This document shows, piece after piece, positions 53,528 through 62,044 of a stretch of DNA of 64,000 nt. Source of the stretch: Haladaptatus paucihalophilus DX253 (GTDB lineage: Archaea > Halobacteriota > Halobacteria > Halobacteriales > Haladaptataceae); assembly GCF_000376445.1 (NCBI RefSeq), contig NZ_AQXI01000005.1, positions 1-64,000 on the forward strand, written 5' to 3'. The notes beneath the pieces are model-generated. The model did no database searches and had not been told where the DNA came from. It saw only the letters and a list, made by a program, of their open reading frames with translations. The number at the start of each line of letters is the position of its first letter. Position 1 is the stretch's first letter. The translations under genes were made by a program, and so were the position numbers.

Positions 53528-54007
53528 CTAATCCGTTTCAGTCGTCGTCGAAGATGTCGACGCCGCTGGCATCATTCCTCGGCGGACAGTCATGATGACG
53601 CCGCTAGCGAGCATCAGGACGGCGATAGCGACCATCCCGCCGTCGACGGTCGCCACTCCGGACGCCATACCGCCGTTCATTCCCGATCCCATCCCGGAAT
53701 CCATCCCACTTCCCATGGGATCCCGCGTCAGCATGAGTCCCTGATTCAACAGCATTAGCACCGCGTACCCGATCATAAGTGGTCCGCTCGCCGTGCCGAG
53801 CCGAGTGGCTACCGGAGTGAGGAGGACGACACCGTGGATCACGACGACGACACCGAGTGCCAGCATGAACCAGGCACTGCCCGACATTCCACTCCCGGCC
53901 GTCGACAGGTACACCGAATAACTCCCCGATATAAAAGCGATGAGACTCCCGTAGAGCCGCATCGTCGATATCGGTGATGTGGGCTCTCCCATGTCCGCCA
54001 CTATCAT
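53528..54007 (-). CDS. Four-span membrane protein with Met/Gly-rich loop
   Basis: 159 aa from the ATG at 54007, which overlaps the upstream stop (ATGA). Spans lie at about 15-35, 45-68, 78-95 and 122-142. The loop after span 3 is 'MGSGMDSGMGSGMNGGM', a methionine repeat of the kind that binds Cu(I) or Ag(I). No known family recognised. Confidence 0.65.
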   Translation of the reverse strand: MIVADMGEPTSPISTMRLYGSLIAFISGSYSVYLSTAGSGMSGSAWFMLALGVVVVIHGVVLLTPVATRLGTASGPLMIGYAVLMLLNQGLMLTRDPMGSGMDSGMGSGMNGGMASGVATVDGGMVAIAVLMLASGVIMTVRRGMMPAASTSSTTTETD

Positions 54008-54237
54008 TTGTCGTACGTGTTTATCCCGGCCACTTGGTTTGCGGGGCACTTCTGCGTCGTTCCAGTAATAACGAAGATCGCGCCAGCGACGAGGATGAGT
54101 GCTGTCACGGCCAGTCCGACAGTCCCCGCAAGTCCGATATCGAGATAGCCAGCGAGGAGTGCGACACCGATCGCGACGAGGATAGGTCCGCCAATGAGTC
54201 GTGCTGTCCGGTCGAGGCCGCCGACATTCTTTTCCAT
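54004..54237 (-). CDS. DUF2892 (YgaP-type) two-span membrane protein
   Basis: 77 aa: 'NVGGLDRTARLIGGPILVAIGV' and 'VTGTTQKCPANQVAGINTY'-like end are typical for the DUF2892 module usually fused to rhodanese in YgaP. It may help handle persulfide or sulfide at the membrane. It forms an operon with the following gene. Confidence 0.85.
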   Translation of the reverse strand: MEKNVGGLDRTARLIGGPILVAIGVALLAGYLDIGLAGTVGLAVTALILVAGAIFVITGTTQKCPANQVAGINTYDK

Positions 54238-54357
54238 ACTGATTTCAGTTAGGCAGGTGGTCTATTAACAGTTTGGCAATAGTGTACAATACCCGCCCGG
54301 CAGAACCGAGTCTCTAACTGAAATTGATATTTGAACTCATCTGAATATTCGAGAGTA

Positions 54358-54918
54358 CTACGTTCGAATACCGACGATGACGAACGTCTCTGGGCGAGTT
54401 GATTCGGACTGAATATCGAACCCGCCCTCACGAAGCGCTGTTGCCGCTTCTTCTACGGTAAATCGCTCCTCGAGAGGTGGACCGCTCTCTCCTCCCCCAT
54501 GGGCAGACCAGTCGGCGATGACAATGCGACTGCCCGATGCGAGCACCCGTTTCAGTTCCTGTATCGCGTCACCGCTCGTGAATTCGTGGTACGTCATCGT
54601 CGAGAACGCCGCATCGAGCTGTCCATCCTCGAACGGGAGGTCTTCGACACCGCTCGTGATGAGTTCGACGTTGTCCGGAACGCCCTTCTCATGATAGTAG
54701 TCGTGCATGGCATCCTGTACGTCGACACCGTAGAGATGATCGACGTGAGGAGCGACGTCGTCGGTGTAGAATCCCGTTCCACTTCCGAGATCGGCAATAA
54801 CGTCACCACCGGTCGTGGAGAGTGCAGCGACCAACTCTTCCGCTGAGAGGTATCGGTACCGCTGACTGGCATCTTCTAGCTTATCAGCTCGGTCAGGGTC
54901 GAAAGTATGATGGCCCAT
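54358..54918 (-). CDS. Class I SAM-dependent methyltransferase
   Basis: 186 aa with motif I 'VIADLGSGTGFYTDDVA', acidic 'YGVDVQDAM', and 'FSTMTYHEFTSGDAIQELKRVL'. Similar in layout to the gene at 52799 but not an obvious recent duplicate. Substrate unknown. Confidence 0.88.
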   Translation of the reverse strand: MGHHTFDPDRADKLEDASQRYRYLSAEELVAALSTTGGDVIADLGSGTGFYTDDVAPHVDHLYGVDVQDAMHDYYHEKGVPDNVELITSGVEDLPFEDGQLDAAFSTMTYHEFTSGDAIQELKRVLASGSRIVIADWSAHGGGESGPPLEERFTVEEAATALREGGFDIQSESTRPETFVIVGIRT

Positions 54919-55080
54919 CTATGCGAATAGTTGTGCACACTCTGTGAAATATTCTCTGTTTGAGTTTCCTCCCTTCTAACCGTCTAGCCCCGTTCGTCTA
55001 ATACGGCTTATCTATCCGAATTTTGGCGTTGTCGTAGGCCAACCTCATTTTCACTGTCTTACAGCGCGAGTACTATTCAC

Positions 55081-56832
55081 ATGGCCATCTCAGCCCAGAT
55101 TACGCTTACAGTCCTGATGGGGGTGTTTCTCCTCATTGTCGTTGCGTGGCTTGCTCGCGTCGAGGATTGGCGTACCTATACTCCGCTCACAAGTGGTGGA
55201 AGTCCTGGACACGAACGGGAACAGGTTACCGCGGAGAAGCCGAGTGGACTCATTCGATGGCTGACGACAGTTGATCACAAGGATATCGGCATTCTTTATG
55301 GTTTGTTCAGTCTCGTCGTCCTGTTTTGGGCTGGCACAGCGGCGCTGTTGATGCGAGCGGAACTGACAACACCAGAAACGACGCTGATAGGGGCAGACCT
55401 CTACAACGGGTTAATGACGACCCACGGAACGACGATGCTTCTCGTCTTTGGCACGCCAGTTCTCGCTGCGTTCGCGAACTACCTCATCCCGCTGTTGATC
55501 GACGCGGACGACATGGCATTCCCTCGCGTCAATGCGATCGCATTCTGGCTATTACCTCCTGCGACCCTGCTCGTTTGGGCAGGATTCTTTCTTGCTCCCC
55601 TCGGCATTGGAGTCGAGCCATCAACGACGAGCTGGACGATGTACACGCCATTATCGGCGCAGTTACCGAATCCGGGCGTGGATCTATTTCTTCTCGGGCT
55701 TCACCTTATCGGGCTCAGCGGGACGATGGGGGCGATCAATTTTATCGCGACAATCTTTACCGAGCGAGGCGAAAACGTCGGCTGGGCCGAGCTCGATATC
55801 TTTTCGTGGACCGTTCTTGTACAATCCGGGTTGATCCTGTTCTCCTTCCCCGTGCTTGGATCTGCGATCGTTATGCTGTTACTCGATCGTAACTTCGGAA
55901 CAGTATTTTTCGCTGTTGAAGGTGGAAGTCCGATTCTCTATCAGCACTTATTCTGGTTCTTCGGACATCCTGAAGTATACATTCTCATTCTCCCCCCGAT
56001 GGGGATGCTCAGTTTAATCATTCCCCGTTTCTCTGGGAGGAAATTATTCGGGTTCAAATTTGTCGTTTACTCGACGTTGGCAATTGGTGTCCTCTCATTT
56101 GGAGTGTGGGCCCACCATATGTTCGCGACCGGTATAGATCCGCGAATACGCGGAAGCTTCATGGCCGTCTCGCTGGCGATTGCTGTCCCCAGTGCAGTGA
56201 AAACCTTCAATTGGATCACCACGATGTGGAACGGACGAATTCGGCTCACTGCTCCGATGTTGTTCTGTATCGGGTTCATCTCGAACTTCATCATCGGTGG
56301 TGTCACAGGAGTTTTCCTCGCATCGATTCCGGTTGATTTGATTGTCCATGATACGTATTACGTGGTGGGACACTTCCACTACCTCTTCGCCGGAGGACTG
56401 CTCTTTGCTGTGTTCGCAGGCATTTATTATTGGTTCCCAGTGTTCACAGGGAAAATGTATCAGCGACAGCTGGCAAAGTGGCACTTCTGGTTGATGATGA
56501 TCGGCGTCAACGTGACGTTCTTTGCGATGCTCCTACTGGGATATGACGGGATGCCTCGTCGATACGCCACGTATCTCCCCCGATTTGTTACTTTGCATCA
56601 GATCACTTCGGTGGGGGCCTTCATACTCGGTGTAGGGATGATTATCTTCCTTTGGAACGTGGTCCAGTCAGCGATCGAAGGGCCGGACGTGAACGACGCA
56701 GACCCGTGGGATTTGGAAGAAGAAGGACTGCTCACGCACGAGTGGGAGTGGTTCAGGCGCAAGCGAGAAGCGGTCCTCGCAGACGGAGGAGACGACACAT
56801 CTGCCGACGCAAAAACAGACACGGACGAGTGA
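55081..56832 (+). CDS. Haem-copper oxidase subunit I (type A)
   Basis: 583 aa, about 13 spans including an N-terminal extra helix. Low-spin haem His in 'TTHGTTMLLVF', CuB ligands in 'FGHPEVYILILP' (His, with crosslinked Tyr) and 'WAHHMFATG', and haem a3/a ligands in 'VVGHFHYLFAGG'. The GHPEVY form marks the A1 type. It pumps protons while reducing O2. No subunit II or III gene is visible nearby, apart from a small two-span protein. Confidence 0.94.
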   Translation: MAISAQITLTVLMGVFLLIVVAWLARVEDWRTYTPLTSGGSPGHEREQVTAEKPSGLIRWLTTVDHKDIGILYGLFSLVVLFWAGTAALLMRAELTTPETTLIGADLYNGLMTTHGTTMLLVFGTPVLAAFANYLIPLLIDADDMAFPRVNAIAFWLLPPATLLVWAGFFLAPLGIGVEPSTTSWTMYTPLSAQLPNPGVDLFLLGLHLIGLSGTMGAINFIATIFTERGENVGWAELDIFSWTVLVQSGLILFSFPVLGSAIVMLLLDRNFGTVFFAVEGGSPILYQHLFWFFGHPEVYILILPPMGMLSLIIPRFSGRKLFGFKFVVYSTLAIGVLSFGVWAHHMFATGIDPRIRGSFMAVSLAIAVPSAVKTFNWITTMWNGRIRLTAPMLFCIGFISNFIIGGVTGVFLASIPVDLIVHDTYYVVGHFHYLFAGGLLFAVFAGIYYWFPVFTGKMYQRQLAKWHFWLMMIGVNVTFFAMLLLGYDGMPRRYATYLPRFVTLHQITSVGAFILGVGMIIFLWNVVQSAIEGPDVNDADPWDLEEEGLLTHEWEWFRRKREAVLADGGDDTSADAKTDTDE

Positions 56833-56837
56833 TTATT

Positions 56838-57068
56838 ATGTGCGCCTGGCAGCTCAACCGCGAAACAGTTCTCGACCTCTCTGTGAATATTATCCCGTTA
56901 GGGATTCTTCTCTTCTTTAGCATCCTATTTATGATCGTGAATCCATGGGGGTGGGATCCATTTCCCATCGTTCTCACTCACTTCCTGACCCTCTTCCCGT
57001 TCGTCCTCCTCGCTATCCTCAGTTATATCGCTGGTCTGAAAATCCAATCAGAGGAGCAAGGAGAGTAA
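56838..57068 (+). CDS. Small two-span protein accompanying the oxidase
   Basis: 76 aa from the ATG at 56838, 5 bp after the oxidase stop. Spans at about 14-35 and 45-66 flank 'NPWGWDPFPI'. It is a plausible small subunit (subunit-IV-like) or assembly aid; no sequence family is certain. Confidence 0.7.
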   Translation: MCAWQLNRETVLDLSVNIIPLGILLFFSILFMIVNPWGWDPFPIVLTHFLTLFPFVLLAILSYIAGLKIQSEEQGE

Positions 57069-57114
57069 ATTACGGACCGCAGAAATCACGCGTAGATAAT
57101 GCAGATCAGTACCG

Positions 57115-57708
57115 TCACGAATCAAGGCCTGAGTCTCGAAACTCATCGTTTCGGTCGCGAAGAACGACACCAGCGTTAGGATGCTGGTCGGCGTCTTCGG
57201 CTATTTCCCCTTGTTCACGGAGCTCTTGAAGCTGAGCTTTCACGTCATCGCGGTCGACATGCCCCACAACAGCGACGACATCAAGGAGCGGTTGTTCGGG
57301 GATTCCAGGGCCAGCCCCGCCGCGACCGAGATCGTCTTTGAACTCCGGGGCTTCATCTTGTAGAAACGCGATGTACTCGCGGATGTCAGCCGTCTCACCG
57401 AGACGATCGTGCCATGCTTCCGGATAGCGACTGATTCGTCCCGAAGCCAGCTCATAGATGGCTTCCTTCCCAGCCCATGTATGTGAGTCTGTAAGCTGTG
57501 TGTTCAGTTTTTCATGGAAGGTTTCGATATTGAATTGATCGTCACGGCTCTCTGAGAGTGTCTCCGCATAGGACTCAATTGTCTCGCGTGAGATCCCTGG
57601 CTGTTCGTGGGGATGATGACGCTCAATGAGCAAGAGTAGATCCTCAAGAAGGAGAGACTCTCCCTTGTGTCGAATTTCTCGGAGGGCATCCTCATCGATT
57701 TGTGCCAT
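57115..57708 (-). CDS. Hypothetical haloarchaeal protein, helical
   Basis: 197 aa, acidic, soluble. 'ALREIRHKGESLLLEDLLLLIERHHPH' suggests a helical domain; the C-terminal 'VVAVVGHVDRDDVKAQLQELREQGEIAED' resembles a winged-helix-like element. No membrane span or catalytic motif. It converges on the oxidase genes. Confidence 0.65.
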   Translation of the reverse strand: MAQIDEDALREIRHKGESLLLEDLLLLIERHHPHEQPGISRETIESYAETLSESRDDQFNIETFHEKLNTQLTDSHTWAGKEAIYELASGRISRYPEAWHDRLGETADIREYIAFLQDEAPEFKDDLGRGGAGPGIPEQPLLDVVAVVGHVDRDDVKAQLQELREQGEIAEDADQHPNAGVVLRDRNDEFRDSGLDS

Positions 57709-57790
57709 ATCGAAGATACAACGACGAGATCAATAATTGCGTTGGCTACTCTTCACTGAGCTCGCTTCCGTTATAACTTACTCAACTGTT

Positions 57791-58672
57791 TTACGACTGG
57801 GGAGATGGCTTCGCGTCTGCGTATCTCCCTTGTTCGATCGGTGCACCGACAGTGTTCCCCCACTCGACCCACGAACCGTAGTAATGTCGGACGCATTCAT
57901 ACCCGAGCAATTCGTGCAGAACTACCCAGGCAAGTGCTGACCGCTCACCGATTCGGCAGTACACTATCGTTTCTGCGCCTGTGTCTGTGATCGATTTGTA
58001 TACCGCTTGGAGTTCACTCAGGGACTTGAACTGTCCATCCTCTCTAACGACTTGATTCCACGGGATATTGATCGCACCAGGGATGTGCCCGCCGCGCTGG
58101 ACCCCCTCGTTCCACCCCGGTGGAGCCAACACTTCGCCTCGATATTCCTCCGGAGAGCGGACGTCGACGATCGACACATCACCGTTGAGTGCGTCTCTGA
58201 CGGTCTCCCTATCGACACGAATCTCATCATTCACGTCAGTCACTGTGTACGTCCGTTCAGCGACAGACGGACGCTCTGTGCTTAGGGGGAAGGATTGCTT
58301 GATCCAGTACTCTCTCCCGCCATTGACGAGCCTGACGTCCTCGTGCCCGTAATACTTCAACAACCAGTAGGCGTAGGCAGCAAACCAGTTCTTCATATCG
58401 CCGTATAGAATCACAGTCGTATCGGGGGTTACACCGTACGATCCGAGCAAGGTTTCGAAGTCGTCCCGGGGTGGAACGTCGAAGGTTTTTGGATCTTGTA
58501 ACTTGATGTTCCAATCGAGGGCGAATGCACCAGGAATATGGCCTTCTGCATATACATCGGTGTCAACGCTGACTTCAAACAGTCGCAAAGCTGGATCATC
58601 ATCTCGAATATCGTCAAGTCGGTTCTTAACCCACTCGGGAGAGACAAGAATATCGTTTGTGTACGCCACCAT
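57791..58672 (-). CDS. Two-domain sulfurtransferase (rhodanese), second copy
   Basis: 293 aa from the ATG at 58672 (MVAYTNDILVSPEW). The inactive N-domain and the active C-domain 'VYCRIGERSALAWV' mirror the protein at 40575, as do 'HIPGAINIPW' and 'YGSWVEWGN'. It is a diverged paralogue. The upstream in-frame ATG at 58747 adds a non-homologous leader and was rejected. Confidence 0.92.
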   Translation of the reverse strand: MVAYTNDILVSPEWVKNRLDDIRDDDPALRLFEVSVDTDVYAEGHIPGAFALDWNIKLQDPKTFDVPPRDDFETLLGSYGVTPDTTVILYGDMKNWFAAYAYWLLKYYGHEDVRLVNGGREYWIKQSFPLSTERPSVAERTYTVTDVNDEIRVDRETVRDALNGDVSIVDVRSPEEYRGEVLAPPGWNEGVQRGGHIPGAINIPWNQVVREDGQFKSLSELQAVYKSITDTGAETIVYCRIGERSALAWVVLHELLGYECVRHYYGSWVEWGNTVGAPIEQGRYADAKPSPQS

Positions 58673-58817
58673 TCTTGATACGGATTCTTTCTGGAAGTGC
58701 TTTAAACTCGTGTTGTAGTCCGCCAACGGGAGAGGTATGTAATCCAAACACGGCTACCTGCCATAGCCTTCTAACGGTTAGGACAAGATGTGAAAGGTAC
58801 TTATCGGGGAACGATAC

Positions 58818-59177
58818 CTACAGATAAAGGGCAACTCCCCAAGCTATGGCAAGTGCGATTCCCGAACCTACAAGGGTTCCTAGAGCATTTCCTATCGCTT
58901 GCGGACGCCTACCGATCTCCCAAAGTCGAACTGTCTCAACGGAAAATGACGAGAAGGTCGTAAACGACCCACACATACCGGTTCCAAGCAGAAGTGCGAC
59001 CGAATTATCCAGATTGACAAATGTAATGAGACCAAGAACGAAACTGCCGAGGACATTGACGATGAATGTCCCCACTGGAATCTCTTCAGTTTCGACCCAT
59101 TAGCTGACTGCTGTTCGCAATAGTGCACCAAGCGCACCGCCCGTCCCAACGATGTGGGCTGGATCAAACACAACCAT
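58818..59177 (-). pseudogene. crcB: CrcB fluoride channel, second copy, interrupted by an in-frame TAA
   Basis: From the ATG at 59177 the frame reads MVVFDPAHIVGTGGALGALL to a TAA at 59100-59102 (codon 26). It then continues in frame with 'WVETEEIPVGTFIVNVLGSF' and 'CGSFTTFSSFSVE' to 58818. All CrcB landmarks are present except for the nonsense codon. Internal GTG initiation at 59075 would lose the first helix. CrcB genes in haloarchaea often come as pairs; this copy is probably dead. It shares one base with the upstream crcB stop. Confidence 0.8.
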
Positions 59178-59569
59178 TAGGACCACCTCCAATCGACGTG
59201 CCGTGCTAGTGACCGTCCGAGAAAGACACCTGAAAATCCGAGAGTATAGTTTGCTATGACGTTCAGTGCTAACCATATTGGCGCTGCCTGCGCCGACTGG
59301 AGAACGAACGTACTGTACGTGGTAAACGACGAGAGAAATCCTGTCGAGACTACTGCTCGCGTTTCATTTGCAAGTACCCCCGAATAGAGCGTCTCGTACA
59401 AGACGAATCCAAGGACAAAACTACCGATAGCATTTACGATCAGTATTCCGTGCATCCCACCGAAGAGCGATTCGGTGAAATAGCGGAGATTCGAGCCGGC
59501 GAGTCCTCCAATTGCTATCAATACAATTGATTCGACACGAGCGAGCGGATGAGTCTCTTTGCCTGCCAT
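59177..59569 (-). CDS. crcB: CrcB/Fluc fluoride channel, intact copy
   Basis: 130 aa from the ATG at 59569 (MAGKETHPLARVES). Four spans with 'AIGGLAGSNLRYF', 'ILIVNAIGSFVLGF' and 'STGFLSSFTTYSTFV', the pore Phe/Asn/Ser signature of Fluc channels. It expels fluoride from the cell. A fluoride riboswitch lies 18 bp upstream of its start. Confidence 0.9.
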   Translation of the reverse strand: MAGKETHPLARVESIVLIAIGGLAGSNLRYFTESLFGGMHGILIVNAIGSFVLGFVLYETLYSGVLANETRAVVSTGFLSSFTTYSTFVLQSAQAAPIWLALNVIANYTLGFSGVFLGRSLARHVDWRWS

Positions 59570-59587
59570 GAGTATCTTCTTTGAAAA

Positions 59588-59641
59588 GGAGTCATCACCC
59601 GACGAATTCGGCGGTTGTATCAGGCAGACTCCATTGCCCTT
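59588..59641 (-). promoter_or_regulatory. Fluoride riboswitch (crcB RNA motif)
   Basis: On the minus strand GGGCA-ATGGAGTC-TGCC is followed by 'ATACAACC', a CCGA/TCGG hairpin, then 'TGATGACTCC'. This matches the crcB motif: P1 (GGCA/TGCC), loop GGAGT pairing with ACTCC as the pseudoknot, and the conserved TGATG. A TATA-like element near 59668 would start transcription close to its 5' end. A short T run follows it. It lies directly before crcB, the classical target. Confidence 0.85.
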
Positions 59642-59816
59642 CACAATAATCAAGACGGGACATTGTTATACAACCTCCAAAATTGTTTACAGATAGATAA
59701 GGAAGGAATTTATATATTATACTGTAATCTTCAATTTCTATGATGGTGAATTTCGAAGCGTCTCGAGTCACTTGCTCTCTAGCAGATCACTAGGTGACGT
59801 ACATGGGTTAGTACGA

Positions 59817-60542
59817 CTAATCCTCGACAGACTCTCCGATATACCCCCGAGCAAGCTTCGCTTCGGCTTGTCGAAGTCGATACGAGAGCGTCGAGCGGGG
59901 CATGTCCAGCTGGTCGGCGAGGTCGTCAAGTTTGATCTGCCGGGGTGTTTCGTAGTATCCGTTCTCGATTGCTACTTTCAGTGCTGCCCGTTGTGAGGTA
60001 GGGAGCGACACCGCTGCAAGTGTATCCTGTTGCCAGCCCTCCGCGTCACGAAGATGGCCCATTCGGAACGTGAGACTTGACCGCAGTGCCGCCCCGAGTG
60101 AGTCGTAAAGCATTCCAACCTTCTCGTCAGACCGCATTAGAATGCGCCAGTCGTGTCGATCTTCCTGGCGGTGGGTTTCAAAAATTAGGCCTGATGGCAA
60201 ATATCGCCCTGCGAGGGTGTGGACTGATTCACAGCCACTAATGCCCTCGAGGTACGTGTACAATACCCGTTCGTTGTTCGTTCGTTTGAGTACATCGTGA
60301 TGACGTGTTGCCGTACAATCTATTTCAGTTATCGATTCACCACAGATCGTATCGTCGAATCGGAGTTCTTCGATACGGTTCAGTGCCGCTGTCGGTCCGG
60401 TAATGCGTTCAATACGCCAAAATTGGTCTTCGGTGACACAACTATCGAGCGAGTGAGCGGTCATCTCCGGGTTTTCGATGAACACCTCCATCACAGGGTC
60501 GGCAGTTGCGTCGTACTCGATGCCGAACGTGAATTCGCGCAT
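59817..60542 (-). CDS. Bat-type HTH-10 transcriptional regulator
   Basis: 241 aa from the ATG at 60542 (MREFTFGIEYDATADP), the usual N-terminus of this family; an upstream ATG at 60695 would add an unrelated leader. The C-terminal HTH_10 domain 'LPTSQRAALKVAIENGYYETPRQIKLDDLADQLDMPRSTLSYRLRQAEAK' is unmistakable. Regulates unknown targets; divergent from the TFB pseudogene. Confidence 0.9.
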   Translation of the reverse strand: MREFTFGIEYDATADPVMEVFIENPEMTAHSLDSCVTEDQFWRIERITGPTAALNRIEELRFDDTICGESITEIDCTATRHHDVLKRTNNERVLYTYLEGISGCESVHTLAGRYLPSGLIFETHRQEDRHDWRILMRSDEKVGMLYDSLGAALRSSLTFRMGHLRDAEGWQQDTLAAVSLPTSQRAALKVAIENGYYETPRQIKLDDLADQLDMPRSTLSYRLRQAEAKLARGYIGESVED

Positions 60543-60731
60543 TATCCCCCTCCTCGAATCGTAGCCAGCGAGAAGTTTTGTCCTTTCGAGTTCCACTGAA
60601 GATACCTCTTCATGGATAGTCGATGGGATTGTGATCTCAGGTCCGGCATGCTCCAAACTAAGAAGTTCAACATAAAAAGTGTTGTCGTACGCCAAACACA
60701 GATCTACAGTTGCTCAACCTAATTGTACTGT

Positions 60732-61685
60732 ATGCATGGGCAGTCGAATGTGGCCGTCCAACTCACCCACAATTCAGAGACGGAAACTACAGGTGAGTCA
60801 ACGTGTCCTGAATGTGGTGCCTTGCTCCGGCAGGATGAGGAACACGGTGAAACGGCGTGCTCCGAATGTGGGCTCGTCGTCCAAGAGGACGAACTCGATC
60901 ACGGGCCGGAGTGGCGAGCATTCGACGCCGCCGAAAAAAAGAATCGTTCACGGGTCGGGGCGCCGACAACAAAGTTGTTACATGACGATGGATTGAGCAC
61001 GGTGATCGATTGGCAAGACACCGATGCAAACGGCAACGCGCTTTCCTCAAAGAAGCGCCAACAGATGCAACGGTTGCGGACATGGGACGAGCGATTCCGC
61101 TCGAAGGATTCCCAAGAACGAAATCTCAAACAAGCACTCGGGGAGATCGACCGGATGGCGAGTGCACTTGGTCTCCCGAAAGCCATTAGAGAAACAGCAA
61201 GTGTTATTTATCGACAGGCTCTCGACGCTGACCTCCTTCGGGGTCGATCGATCGAGGGCGTTGCAAGTGCTAGTCTCTATGCCGGTGCGCGACAGATGGG
61301 AACTCCTCGAAGTCTTCAGGAGGTGGCGACCGTGTCTCGGGTAGAAAAACTCCGTATCCAACGCGCCTAACGCTATATCGCTCAGGAACTCAGTCTCGGA
61401 GTTGAACTGGCCGATCCTCATAGCTATATCACCCGGTTCGTCTCTAATCTTGACGTCACACATGAGGTCGAGCAGATCGGACACGAACTCCTCGATGCAG
61501 GGCAGGCTCAGAACGTCCACAGCGGAAAAAGTCCGGTGGGACTCGCTGCGGCGTCGGTCTACGCTGCTTCCCGGCTCGCAAACCAACGGGTCACCCAAGA
61601 GAACGTAGCGGCTGCGACAGATGTGAGTATGGTGACGATCCGGAATCGGTATCAGGAGTTGCTCACGGCCTATGAGAATAGGTGA
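60732..61685 (+). pseudogene. tfb: Transcription factor TFB interrupted by an in-frame TAA
   Basis: A full-length TFB (317 codons) from the ATG at 60732 to the TGA at 61683-61685. The zinc ribbon 'CPECGALLRQDEEHGETACSECG' and both cyclin repeats are conserved. The codon after 'LRIQRA' is TAA (61368-61370), where the intact TFB at 44864 has Tyr; the frame then continues to 'VSMVTIRNRYQELLTAY'. TAT or TAC to TAA is a single change. The truncated product would lack the second cyclin repeat. Confidence 0.85.
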
Positions 61686-61697
61686 GTGCTGGAGTCT

Positions 61698-61967
61698 CTA
61701 CCCCTCTGGCATTTCTTGCAGCTCCTTTGCTCGCTGAATACCTTCATTGGCCACACCTTCGATCGAACGGTCGTTGTGCTTTGCAAGAATCTGAATGAGG
61801 TGGGCTAAAAATAGGCCATAGTCGGCGCTACTTGATTCTCGACAGCCGCTCAACATCACTGGACCATCTTCCATTGCGGTGAATAGCTGAAAATACTCGA
61901 CTTCCTCGCTATCAAGGAGAATCATTGCTCCCTCCCGCTGTCGTTCGAAGTCTGATGGTTCGTTCAT
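61698..61967 (-). CDS. Small haloarchaeal protein, unknown
   Basis: 89 aa, acidic: 'FERQREGAMILLDSEEVEYFQLFTAMEDGPVMLSGC' looks like a small alpha/beta fold, with a helical C-terminus. It contains one Cys. No recognised family. It stands alone between the TFB pseudogene and the DUF1641 gene. Confidence 0.65.
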   Translation of the reverse strand: MNEPSDFERQREGAMILLDSEEVEYFQLFTAMEDGPVMLSGCRESSSADYGLFLAHLIQILAKHNDRSIEGVANEGIQRAKELQEMPEG

Positions 61968-62044
61968 TATGTATCTGCCTTAGTTCGCAGTAGGCTAGAG
62001 TTTAGCCAGTGGATCTCGGGAAGGGAGAAGCCCGTTAGCCCGAG

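Noticed and set aside
59100-61370. Recoding of TAA as a sense codon
   Set aside because: The interrupted sites would need different residues (Tyr in TFB, other in CrcB), and many intact genes here terminate with TAA.
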